Positions 16,841 through 24,914 of a stretch of DNA of 64,000 nt are shown here, piece by piece. Under the pieces are notes generated by a model, which was not told the origin of the DNA, did not search any database, and saw nothing but the letters and a program-made list of their open reading frames with translations. Numbering within the stretch: position 1 is the first letter of the stretch; every line of letters starts with the position of its first letter. The stretch comes from Nocardia sp. NBC_01329 (GTDB lineage: Bacteria > Actinomycetota > Actinomycetes > Mycobacteriales > Mycobacteriaceae), in the NCBI RefSeq assembly GCF_035956715.1, contig NZ_CP108381.1, positions 1,674,001 to 1,738,000 of the forward strand, read 5' to 3'. A program made the position numbers and the translations under genes.

Positions 16841-17764
16841 TCACGCGGCGGGGGTGTAGGTGATTTCCTTCGACCACGACGGGTCCTTGCGCAGCAGCCG
16901 CCGCGGTATCCGCCCGGTGACCTTCACGAGCGTATCCGCGAGCAGATGGTAGGGGTGGCCCCGATCGACGACCCAGGTACCGTGCAGCTTGACGATCTGG
17001 TACATCGGCAGCCGCCGGGCGAATTCGCTGCGCTCGCCGACCTTGCGATACCGCTCGAGCGCTGAGTACAGCTTCTTCTCGTCCACGCCCATCGCGACGA
17101 TATTGTCGCGCATCTTGTTCAGCAGCGGCATATAGCTGAGGACCCCGATGAGGAATGTCGGTTTCATCCAGCCGCCGACCAATTCGATGAGCAGTTTGCG
17201 CATCTCCGCGTGGCCGAGGACATCCATCACCGCGAAATCCACCGCGAGATGGCGGGATTCGTCGGCATTGATACGCCGGAACGCCTCCTGGCACACCGGA
17301 TCCTCGATCTCGTCCATGATGAATTTGACCAGTGCGCCGTCGAGCGCGACCTCCAGCATCGGGATCACAGTTCCGAGGAACGACAGCGACATCTCGTCGG
17401 CGTATTTGTCCAGGAAGTCGATCACCAGTTTGACGTTGATATTCGGCTGCGGGATCTCGTCACCGTCGAGCATGCCCCAGCGCCGCATCAGCGCGAGTTC
17501 GGCATTGGCGTGCTTCTGCTCCTCGGCGTGGAAATAGCGATAGATCTCGCGCAATGTCTCGTCGGGGGCCTTCTTCGCCATTGCGGCGAAACCACGCGCG
17601 CCCACGTTCTCGATCCACATCAGATCCGACATGAACGGCTTGAGGCGCGCGAGCTGTGCGGGGGTGAGGGTTTCCGCGCCCGGCGCGTCCCAGTCGATAT
17701 CCGCCAGTGCCCACTGGCGGTCCTTGATCTTGTCGAGCATATCCTCGAAGTCCATGGTCGCCAT
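16841..17764 (-). CDS. Ferritin-like di-iron oxygenase family protein (AurF-like)
   Basis: 307 aa. Four-helix bundle with carboxylate/His ligands visible: WIENVGARG, YRYFHAEEQKHANAEL (ExxxH-type), MLEVALDGALVK, and INADESRHLAVDF (ExxxH). Such proteins use a di-iron centre to oxygenate amines or desaturate acyl chains. Begins one base after the SDR stop (TGATATG), so translationally coupled to it; 11 bp before the monooxygenase. Exact reaction unknown; desaturation or hydroxylation of the substrate handled by this operon is a fair guess. Confidence 0.8.
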   Translation of the reverse strand: MATMDFEDMLDKIKDRQWALADIDWDAPGAETLTPAQLARLKPFMSDLMWIENVGARGFAAMAKKAPDETLREIYRYFHAEEQKHANAELALMRRWGMLDGDEIPQPNINVKLVIDFLDKYADEMSLSFLGTVIPMLEVALDGALVKFIMDEIEDPVCQEAFRRINADESRHLAVDFAVMDVLGHAEMRKLLIELVGGWMKPTFLIGVLSYMPLLNKMRDNIVAMGVDEKKLYSALERYRKVGERSEFARRLPMYQIVKLHGTWVVDRGHPYHLLADTLVKVTGRIPRRLLRKDPSWSKEITYTPAA

Positions 17765-17765
17765 A

Positions 17766-18659
17766 TCAGACTCCTGTTCTCTGTGCGGTGGTCGATGTGG
17801 GGGATTCGTCCTGCGGCAGTAGCCGTTCGAGCAGCCCGGCCACGGTGGTGTACGGCCCGGGGAAGGCACGTTTGAGCAGCCAGATCAGGTGGGCATCGGG
17901 CTGCGGCAGGACATGCAGCCGGCCGCGGTCGTGCGCGTCGAGGGTGAGTCGGGCGACGCGCTCGGGGGAGAACCCGGTCCAGCGCATGAGGGTGGCGGCG
18001 AGATCACGTGAACCCGTGGTGATCCGACCGTCCCGGGCCACATTCGTCCGGACGAAGGTCGGGCAGAGCACGGTGACGGCGATATCGGTGCCGCTGAACT
18101 CCGCGGCCATCGTCTCCGACAGTGCGAGTACCCCGGCCTTGGAGGTGTTGTAGACCGCCATCGAGGGCGCGGCCGCGAAACCGGCGGCCGAGGCCACATT
18201 GATGATTCCACCGCGGCCGGTGGCCCGCAGTCGAGGCGCGAAGATCTCGCATCCGTGCACCACACCCCATAGGTTGATACCGAGCGCCCACTCCCAGTCG
18301 GCGAATCCGATATCGCCCACCGGCTTTCCGCCGATCCCGACACCGGCGTTGTTGATCACCAGACTCACCGGGCCGTCGAGGACCGCATCGGCGAAACGCG
18401 CGAGGATCTCCACATCCTCGCGGCGCGCCACATCGCAGCGGAACGCGTGCGCGACGCCGGGGTGGTCGCGTTCGATCGATGCCACTGTCTCCGTCGCCCG
18501 GGCTTCGTCGATATCGGCGCAGACCACCCGACCGCCGCGGGCCGCGATCTCCTGGGCGAAGGCGCGGCCGATACCGCTACCCGCGCCGGTGACCACCGCC
18601 CGCGCACCGCGGCTGCGCGAGGTCGCGCCGAAGCGCAGCAACGAGTCGAGTCCGAACAT
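17766..18659 (-). CDS. Short-chain dehydrogenase/reductase (SDR), SadH-like
   Basis: 297 aa. Classical SDR: TGAGSGIG cofactor site, ADID after beta-2 (NAD preferred), NNAG, catalytic Ser of NVASAAG and YNTSK (YxxxK). The C-terminal 60 residues carry the extension (HLIWLLKRAFPGPY) of mycobacterial SadH/Rv3085-type enzymes, probably membrane-associating. Oxidises an alcohol to the ketone that the downstream monooxygenase would take. One-base gaps to both neighbours show tight coupling. Confidence 0.9.
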   Translation of the reverse strand: MFGLDSLLRFGATSRSRGARAVVTGAGSGIGRAFAQEIAARGGRVVCADIDEARATETVASIERDHPGVAHAFRCDVARREDVEILARFADAVLDGPVSLVINNAGVGIGGKPVGDIGFADWEWALGINLWGVVHGCEIFAPRLRATGRGGIINVASAAGFAAAPSMAVYNTSKAGVLALSETMAAEFSGTDIAVTVLCPTFVRTNVARDGRITTGSRDLAATLMRWTGFSPERVARLTLDAHDRGRLHVLPQPDAHLIWLLKRAFPGPYTTVAGLLERLLPQDESPTSTTAQRTGV

Positions 18660-18660
18660 G

Positions 18661-19644
18661 TCAGCTCACTTTCCGTGCGGCGCACGCGTGCAGGGCCGTA
18701 CGCATGAACTGCGCGCTCCGGTCCAGTGCGATATCGGCTTCAGGGGTCAGCCGCGGGAGTGCCTGGAAGACGTGTACCTGACCCGGCCATATCTCGAGCG
18801 TGCAGTCTCCACCGGCGGCGCGGACCATGCCGTGCAGGTGGCGGGCATCGGCGCTGAGCATTTCCGCGCCGCCGGCCTGTACGAGCATCGGCGGCAACGC
18901 GGTGCCGGTGGTGATACCGAGCCGCAGCCGGGGTGTGTCCTCGGGTTGGCCGTGGGTGTAGGCGCGCGGGAGCCGGCGGGCGGCGCGCGCGGAGATCACC
19001 GGATCGCGTCGAAGGCGTTCCTGTTCCGCGGCGAGGGCGAAGGTGAGATCGATCAGTGGGGAGAACAGGGCCACCGCGGCGGGTTGCGCCGCTCCGCTCC
19101 GCGCGTTCTCCAGCAGCAGGTCCAGTGTCAGGTGCCCGCCCGCCGAATCCGCCGCGATCACCGTGTTGTGTGCGGCGAAACCCTGGTCGCGCAGCCAGTG
19201 GTAGCCGGCGGCGATATCGTCGGCGGCGGCCGGGAAGCGGTGTTCGGGCGCGAGCCGGTAGTCCACCACGAAGACCGGGAGTCCGGTCCGCCGAGACAAT
19301 CGTGAGGCCAGTCCGCGGTGGGTGCGCGCGGAACACAGCACATACCCGCTGCCGTGGACGTAGTAGATCGCCTGTTCGCCGAACCGCACCCCGGGAGCCC
19401 GGACCCACTCCCCGCGGACACCGGCGGCGCGGACCTGTTCGATCTCGGTGCCCGCGATCGGCGGTCCGGCTGCGGCCATGATCGTGGCGATCAGGGTGCG
19501 GGCGAACAGGATTCCCGGCGGGTTCAACGGAATGGCGCAGTTGAGGGGACGCAGGCCGTATTCGGCAGCGGTGGCCGTCAAGCGTGCACGGAATGAGGGC
19601 GCGCCCGGCACGCCGGGCGGCGAGGTCCTCGTCGACCCAGTCAT
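18661..19644 (-). CDS. Alpha/beta hydrolase (HSL family, LipR-like)
   Basis: 327 aa from ATG 19644. Oxyanion motif HGSGYVLCS, FVVDYRLAPEHRFPAA (the HSL hallmark), nucleophile in AADSAGGHL, and His in GQVHVFQAL. First gene of the operon; its stop lies one base before the SDR ATG. A TTG twelve codons upstream could also start it, but that TTG belongs to a TTGACA -35 box, so the ATG is preferred. Related to LipR of the mymA locus (acetyl-ester hydrolase). Confidence 0.88.
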   Translation of the reverse strand: MTGSTRTSPPGVPGAPSFRARLTATAAEYGLRPLNCAIPLNPPGILFARTLIATIMAAAGPPIAGTEIEQVRAAGVRGEWVRAPGVRFGEQAIYYVHGSGYVLCSARTHRGLASRLSRRTGLPVFVVDYRLAPEHRFPAAADDIAAGYHWLRDQGFAAHNTVIAADSAGGHLTLDLLLENARSGAAQPAAVALFSPLIDLTFALAAEQERLRRDPVISARAARRLPRAYTHGQPEDTPRLRLGITTGTALPPMLVQAGGAEMLSADARHLHGMVRAAGGDCTLEIWPGQVHVFQALPRLTPEADIALDRSAQFMRTALHACAARKVS

Positions 19645-19661
19645 GCGCTCAGAATCATCCA

Positions 19662-19680
19662 ACAATGTGCCATTTGTCAA
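19662..19680 (-). promoter_or_regulatory. Promoter/operator of the hydrolase-BVMO operon
   Basis: Perfect -35 TTGACA on the minus strand (19680-19675) overlaps an imperfect palindrome ACAATGTG/CCATTTGT (19662-19677). The -10 region is weak, which fits an activator- or repressor-controlled promoter. Locally AT-rich. Confidence 0.4.
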
Positions 19681-19823
19681 TGGCAGATTAATTCCGGATG
19701 GAATCGGACGAGGTCAGGGGCGGGAACGGGTTGCTTGCGCGCTGGCCGCGGGCGCTGTCCGCGGCAGTCCGGGATCCGCGTGGCATCGCCGAACCCTGGC
19801 CGTCGGTGCGGCACGATGGGCTC

Positions 19824-20618
19824 ATGCACATCGATCTGTCCGGAAGGACCGCGCTGGTATCGGGTTCGAGTCAGGGCATCGGGCTGGCCATCGCCGCCGC
19901 ACTGGCCCGAGCGGGCGCCATCGTGGTGGTGAACGGCCGGGGCGCCGAACGTACCGAGCAGGCACGTGCATCGATCATCGCCGAGGTGCCGGGAGCGTCG
20001 GTGCGGGCGGTCGCCGCCGATCTGGCTTCGGCACCCGGGGCGGCGCTGCTGGGGGAGAAAGTCCCCGAACTGGATATCCTGGTCAACAACCTGGGCATCT
20101 TCGAAGCGAAACCGGTCTTCGAGATCGACGACGACGAATGGCGCCGCTACTTCGAGGTGAACGTCCTGTCCGCGGTACGGCTCATCCGGATGTATCTCCC
20201 GGGAATGATGGAACGCGGATTCGGGCGGGTCATGAACATCGCCAGCGATTCGGCAGTGGTCACCCCGCTCGAGATGGTGCACTACGGTATGTCGAAAACC
20301 GCGCTGCTCGCCGTGACCCGGGGATATGCGAAAGCCGCTGCCGGGACCGGGGTCACCGTGAATTCCGTGATGGCCGGACCGACTCGTACACCCGGTGTCG
20401 AGGAGTTCGTCGGGGATCTCGTCGGCGCGGAGTTGCCGTGGGACGAGGCCCAGCACCGGTTCATGCTGGAGCATCGGCCGCATTCGTTGTTACAGCGCCT
20501 GATCGAACCCGCCGAGATCGGGAATATGGTCGCCTACCTGAGCTCGGAGCACGCCTCGGCGACCACCGGCGGCGCCGTCCGCGTCGACGGCGGGTACATC
20601 GACTCGATCCTCCCCTGA
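19824..20618 (+). CDS. SDR-family oxidoreductase
   Basis: 264 aa from ATG 19824 (MHIDLSGRTALVSGSSQGIG). Cofactor site SGSSQGIG, NGR after beta-2 (NADP preferred), NNLG in place of NNAG, Ser of NIASDSAV and YGMSK (YxxxK), C-terminal GGAVRVDGGYIDSI. The frame is open to 19698 but the extension is not protein-like. Divergent from the hydrolase-BVMO operon, so it may share its regulation; substrate unknown. Confidence 0.9.
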   Translation: MHIDLSGRTALVSGSSQGIGLAIAAALARAGAIVVVNGRGAERTEQARASIIAEVPGASVRAVAADLASAPGAALLGEKVPELDILVNNLGIFEAKPVFEIDDDEWRRYFEVNVLSAVRLIRMYLPGMMERGFGRVMNIASDSAVVTPLEMVHYGMSKTALLAVTRGYAKAAAGTGVTVNSVMAGPTRTPGVEEFVGDLVGAELPWDEAQHRFMLEHRPHSLLQRLIEPAEIGNMVAYLSSEHASATTGGAVRVDGGYIDSILP

Positions 20619-20632
20619 ACCGTGCCCCGGGC

Positions 20633-22747
20633 TCAGGTGATATCGAATTCGTTGCTGATGCCGATGACCGGATGCAGTGTCGCGTCCGGAGCCATCCGGT
20701 CGGCGTAGTGGACGAACCGGTGCCGTCCGGTAGGCGCGTCACCGGGGATATCCCAGGTGAAGCCCGCCACCGAGGTCGCCGGCGGGCGTTTGCTCCAGTG
20801 GAACCGGATATTCCATTCGCCTTCGTTGGCGACCCGGACCCAGCGGGCGTCGACGAGTCGCTGGACCTCCAGGAAGGTGCCGTTGCGGCGTGGGTTGTGT
20901 TTGGGGTGGGCCGATACGAATTCGACCGTCGCCCGGGCGCCCCGGCTGTACGAGGCGGCGGGCTGGATGAGTGCCGCGCCGAAATCCTGACCGGGCGGTG
21001 CGGTATCGGGGCCTGGGGGAAGGACGAAATTCGGCTGTAGGTGCGACAGGTCGCGCGGTGCCGGGCCACGGTCGACGGTGGTGCCGGCGGCGAGAGCGGT
21101 GGCCAGTCGGGTGAACTCCTGCTGATACGCGGGCAGGGTGTTGCGGCCGAACAGAGTCGACGCGCCCTCGTACTGCTGCGCGTCGTATTCCTCCGGGGTG
21201 GTGACGTATTCGTGATAGGCGTTGGCGTAGCCCTGCGTCAATACCTGGTCGAGACCCACACCCAGCGCGTCGGCCACCGCCCGGCGGATCCGCAGACCGG
21301 CCACGATGGTGAATTCGGCGCCGGCGGCGGCCAGATACAGTGCGCCGATCCGCATGATCTGGACCGGTACGACACTGGGCACCCAGGGCGCCGGCGGCAG
21401 TAGCGTGAACGGCACCGCGACGGCTTTGGGGGCCTGCGCGTCGGCGAGCCAGGCGGGCACCGCCGGGTGCGGATCGCCGAGAGATTCCAGGAACGGGTGG
21501 CGTACCCCCTCCTGGATCGGCCCGCCCGGTAACCCCGGCCCGTCCTCGACACTCCCGGCGAACAACGACACTCCCGCGGCGGGTGGTGCTGTGTGGCGCG
21601 GTACGCCACCCGGTGCGAAACGCGCGTCCACGGTGATATCGGAGAGGTCGATATAGCAGAACACCGAGCCGACGGGACCGCTCGACGGCCGGGCGTTCTC
21701 GAGGGCTGTGCGGGAGGCCTCGTATTGCCGTTCGCCGATGATGCGGGTGTTGTCGAACTCGTTGTCGGTGGGTCCCGACCCCGGCGCGAGATTCAGGTTC
21801 GGTGACATGTCACCGGCGTTGGTCTGGGCGAACGCCGCGACGAATTCGGGTGCGCCGTCCAGGTAGCGGACGCCGTGGTCGGTGTGCTCGTGGGTGAACG
21901 AGGCGTATCCCTTGTTGTCCGCGCTGATCAACCTGTTCTTGTTCGTCATCGAGGTGTTGTGGGTGGCGAACCAGGTGATCGCGCCGACCTGCCTGCCGCC
22001 CTTACTGATCCCCAGCGCGGTGACCGCCGGATCGACGGCTTCGGGGAAATGGGCCCGGTCCTCGGCGGGGTTGCGATCGAAGGCGACCCGGGACCGATTG
22101 ACGCTGGCGTCGTGCAGTTCGGAGCGACCGAGCGTGAGCGTGCCGGGTCCGAGATCGGCGTGCGCGGTACTGATGGCCTCGACCAGACCGTTCACCTCGG
22201 CGTCGTAGACCTGCTGCTGAAAACCCAGGATCGACAGGTTGTAGGCGTAATCGTGGGCGGCGCCGCCGCATACCGCGTGCGAATGGGTGGAGGTGAGCAG
22301 CACATTGTGCTCGGTGTAGAGGTCACCGAAGCGGCGGGCCAGTTCGGTGAGCACCCCGTGGTGCACCGATTGGAAGATCATGGCGTTCTCCGCGACGGCG
22401 AAGACGATCCGGCTCTCGCCGGTGGCGAATACGAAGGCTCGCGCCCGGGGCCGGAGATGGATCCCGGCGGTGGTCTGGTCCTGCTGGGAGTAGCCCATCA
22501 TTCCGCATTCGGCTGCGGGGCCGGTGATATCGGAGATGCCCAGGCCGATCCGGTATTCGCCGGAATCCGGTGCCGCCTGCGCCCGGGCGCCGAGCGGCTC
22601 GCCGAGTCCGGGCACCGTCGCGGCCGCGGCCCCGAGGACCACTGTCCCTGCTGCCGCACCTGCCAGCACCGTTCGGCGTGGCAGCGCCGCCCGTGTGACG
22701 GTGTTCCGGCCGGTCGCGGATATCCGGGGATCAGGGGTTGCTGCCAT
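20633..22747 (-). CDS. Neutral ceramidase, secreted
   Basis: 704 aa from ATG 22747 with AAGGAA 8 nt upstream; a longer frame to 22795 lacks a ribosome site. Twin-arginine signal (RRTVLAGAAAGTVVLG). Ceramidase boxes: GISDITGPAAECGMMGY, STHSHAVCGG (zinc-ligand His), THNTSMTNKNRLISADNKGY with the nucleophile Ser, and NAGDMSPNL. The C-terminal 150 residues form the Ig-like domain ending in IGISNEFDIT. Hydrolyses the amide of ceramide outside the cell; secreted ceramidases in pathogens and soil actinomycetes act on host or environmental sphingolipids. Monocistronic by position. Confidence 0.93.
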   Translation of the reverse strand: MAATPDPRISATGRNTVTRAALPRRTVLAGAAAGTVVLGAAAATVPGLGEPLGARAQAAPDSGEYRIGLGISDITGPAAECGMMGYSQQDQTTAGIHLRPRARAFVFATGESRIVFAVAENAMIFQSVHHGVLTELARRFGDLYTEHNVLLTSTHSHAVCGGAAHDYAYNLSILGFQQQVYDAEVNGLVEAISTAHADLGPGTLTLGRSELHDASVNRSRVAFDRNPAEDRAHFPEAVDPAVTALGISKGGRQVGAITWFATHNTSMTNKNRLISADNKGYASFTHEHTDHGVRYLDGAPEFVAAFAQTNAGDMSPNLNLAPGSGPTDNEFDNTRIIGERQYEASRTALENARPSSGPVGSVFCYIDLSDITVDARFAPGGVPRHTAPPAAGVSLFAGSVEDGPGLPGGPIQEGVRHPFLESLGDPHPAVPAWLADAQAPKAVAVPFTLLPPAPWVPSVVPVQIMRIGALYLAAAGAEFTIVAGLRIRRAVADALGVGLDQVLTQGYANAYHEYVTTPEEYDAQQYEGASTLFGRNTLPAYQQEFTRLATALAAGTTVDRGPAPRDLSHLQPNFVLPPGPDTAPPGQDFGAALIQPAASYSRGARATVEFVSAHPKHNPRRNGTFLEVQRLVDARWVRVANEGEWNIRFHWSKRPPATSVAGFTWDIPGDAPTGRHRFVHYADRMAPDATLHPVIGISNEFDIT

Positions 22748-22867
22748 CGGGGGTTCCTTCCTGTTCGACTCGCAGCGAACCATAGAGTTGAACACACGTC
22801 CAGATTTCCTGCGGTCGTGTCCGGTTCGCCGGGCGTCGCCTCGATCGGCGGACCCTGCGTACGGCGC

Positions 22868-24148
22868 TCAGTCGGGCAGCAGCGGCACCGACAACCCCTC
22901 ACCCCGGCCGAGAAGTGCGGCACGGGTCACCGCGGCCGAACCGAATCGGCTGCGCAGATCGTCGAGCGCAGCGTCCAGAGCGGGCGGAGGCTCGTGTTCG
23001 AAAGGCAGTGTGAGCTGCTGGGTTCCGGTGTTGTCGAGGTTGGTGAGCGATAAACCGATCAGCGTCAGCCCCCGTTCGTCGATCAGCGGCAACGCCTCGG
23101 CGAGCAGACCACGGGCCGCGCGCAGGATCGTCGCGGTGTGATCGGTGGCCTCGGGCAATGTGCGGGATCGGGTGGCCCGGACGAAATCGTCGAACCGCAT
23201 CCGCAGCACCACCGTGCGGCAGACCCGCTCCGCGGCGCGCAACCGCCGGGTCAGGCGATCGACCAGGCCGTGTAGGTAGGCTTCGATCTCCGCCGGCGGA
23301 TGCCGACGCCGCCCGAGCGCGCGTTGTGCCCCGATCGACCGGCGTCGCCGCCCCGTCTCGACCCGGCGCGGATCTCGCGCCCACGCCAGCGCGTGCAGGT
23401 GCCGGGCGGCGGCCGGCCCGACGATCGAGCGCAGCCCGGACTCGTGGTACGCGGCGAGCTGGCCGATTCGTTCGATACCGTGCTCGTGCAGCGCGTTCGC
23501 GGTCACCGGGCCCACGCCCCACAGTCGATGCACGGGTAGCGGATGCAGGAATTCCAGTTCGTGTTCGGGATCCACCAGCAGCAACCCGTCCGGTTTGGCT
23601 ACGGCGCTGGCGACCTTGGCGAGGAACTTCGTGGCCGCGATGCCGACCGAGATGGGTAGCCCGACCTCGTTGCGCACCCGGGCCCGCAGCTCGGTCGCGA
23701 TGGCGTGCGGTTCGCCGGAGATCCGGCGCAGTCCCGCGACGTCGAGGAACGCCTCGTCGATCGAGATCCCCTCCACCACCGGGGTGGTATCGACGAAGAT
23801 CTCGAACACCCCCCGGCTCGCCTCGGCGTAGGCCGCCATCCGCGGTGGGACGACGATCGCATCCGGGCACAGGCGCAAGGCCTGTCCGATGTTCATCGGC
23901 GTGCGGACACCGCGCCCCTTGGCCTCGTAGCTGGCGGCCAGCACCACACCCCCGCCCACGAGTACCGGTTTGCCGCGAAGCCGCAGTTGGTCCCGCTGTT
24001 CGACCGAGGCGTAGAACGAATCCAGATCCGCGTGCAGGATCGAAGCCTGGGCGCGGGCGGTGATCCGCGGGGGCCGGTCGCCTGCGGCGTTCCGCAGCCG
24101 GTTGCCAGTCCTGCCTTGACCAAGGGATTTCTGGCTAGATTCGAACAT
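22868..24148 (-). CDS. dinB: DNA polymerase IV (Y family)
   Basis: 426 aa. Catalytic carboxylates in ILHADLDSFYASVE and ISIDEAFLDV; VLAASYEAKGRGVRTPM with the steric-gate region; HhH motif LWGVGPVTANALHEHG; little-finger domain to the end (LTLPFE resembles the sliding-clamp-binding peptide). Copies past damaged bases and may cause mutations. The ATG at 24148 lies inside a LexA-type box, so the gene is probably SOS-induced and transcription would start just upstream. Confidence 0.94.
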   Translation of the reverse strand: MFESSQKSLGQGRTGNRLRNAAGDRPPRITARAQASILHADLDSFYASVEQRDQLRLRGKPVLVGGGVVLAASYEAKGRGVRTPMNIGQALRLCPDAIVVPPRMAAYAEASRGVFEIFVDTTPVVEGISIDEAFLDVAGLRRISGEPHAIATELRARVRNEVGLPISVGIAATKFLAKVASAVAKPDGLLLVDPEHELEFLHPLPVHRLWGVGPVTANALHEHGIERIGQLAAYHESGLRSIVGPAAARHLHALAWARDPRRVETGRRRRSIGAQRALGRRRHPPAEIEAYLHGLVDRLTRRLRAAERVCRTVVLRMRFDDFVRATRSRTLPEATDHTATILRAARGLLAEALPLIDERGLTLIGLSLTNLDNTGTQQLTLPFEHEPPPALDAALDDLRSRFGSAAVTRAALLGRGEGLSVPLLPD

Positions 24149-24156
24149 ATGTTCAC
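24141..24156. promoter_or_regulatory. SOS box (LexA operator) over the dinB start
   Basis: TCGAACATATGTTCAC, 10 of 12 defined positions of the Gram-positive/actinobacterial LexA consensus TCGAAC-N4-GTTCGA. The dinB start codon (24148-24146) lies within it, so LexA bound here would block initiation. Confidence 0.6.
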
Positions 24157-24403
24157 ATTAGCAGGGGGTTTGCGGCAGCTCTGGCCCGTCGAACTTCTGG
24201 CAGGTGTTGCCCGCATGCTCCGAGCGCATCGAGCCAGGGAGGGGCCGGTCTGCGGCGAGCAGCCGCGAGATCCTCGGCCCCCTGACGCCGCCGAGCCACC
24301 CCCGTTGCGCACCATCACGGTGGACGTCTCCCTGGCCGAGGAGCTACCGGTGAACCCTCTGGGCCCGAGCGAGCGCGGTGGTTCGCCGGGTGGATCCTTC
24401 GTG

Positions 24404-24841
24404 TCAGCGCTTTCGCTCCAGCCGGGCGAGCCGGGTGAAGGCGGGCAGCGCGGCGGCGAGTGCCCGGCGGTGTGCGGGGCTCAACTCGGAGACCATCGGA
24501 ATCAGGTGCCGGACGCGGTCGTCGTGGCGGGCTTGCCGCACCTGCCTGCCTGCCTCGGTGAGGTGAACGAGCACGGCCCGCCCGTCGCCGGGGTCACGGC
24601 GGCGCCGCACCAGCCCGTCGCGCTCCAGGCGTGCGATGAGTTGAGTGATACCCGGCTGGGTCAGCTGTTCGGTCTCGGTGAGATCGGTCAGTCGCGCGGG
24701 GCCCCGATGGGCCAGGGTGTCGAGCACCGACAGTGTGGTGAACGGCAGCTTCTCCTGAACCGGGATGCGGATGTAGACGCGGTTGAAGTCCTCTATTGCC
24801 GCGGCGAAGGCATCCACGTCGAAATCGTCGATATCGTCCAC
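24404..24841 (-). CDS. MarR-family transcriptional regulator
   Basis: 145 aa from GTG 24841. Winged helix: LTQPGITQLIARLERDGLVR, then RRRDPGDGRAVLVHLTEAG (wing). TACAAT (minus strand) ends about 7 nt before the GTG, so the mRNA is probably leaderless. Divergent from an epoxide hydrolase gene with a near-perfect palindrome between them, so it most likely represses that gene and itself. Confidence 0.9.
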   Translation of the reverse strand: MDDIDDFDVDAFAAAIEDFNRVYIRIPVQEKLPFTTLSVLDTLAHRGPARLTDLTETEQLTQPGITQLIARLERDGLVRRRRDPGDGRAVLVHLTEAGRQVRQARHDDRVRHLIPMVSELSPAHRRALAAALPAFTRLARLERKR

Positions 24842-24857
24842 CCGGACAATTGTATAC

Positions 24858-24888
24858 TCAACTTATATAAGACACTTATGTAAGTTGA
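24858..24888. promoter_or_regulatory. MarR operator between marR and the epoxide hydrolase
   Basis: TCAACTTATATAAG (24858-24871) and TCAACTTACATAAG on the other strand (24888-24875), 13 of 14 matching, 3-nt spacer. Very AT-rich. It covers the probable -10 boxes of both divergent promoters. Confidence 0.65.
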
Positions 24889-24914
24889 TTATTCCGAGCG
24901 GCTCAGGAGGCCGG

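Noticed and set aside
24149..24403. Possible SOS gene divergent from dinB starting at ATG 24149
   Set aside because: Proline/arginine-rich, no ribosome site, continues antisense through the marR gene. Not excluded, but unsupported.
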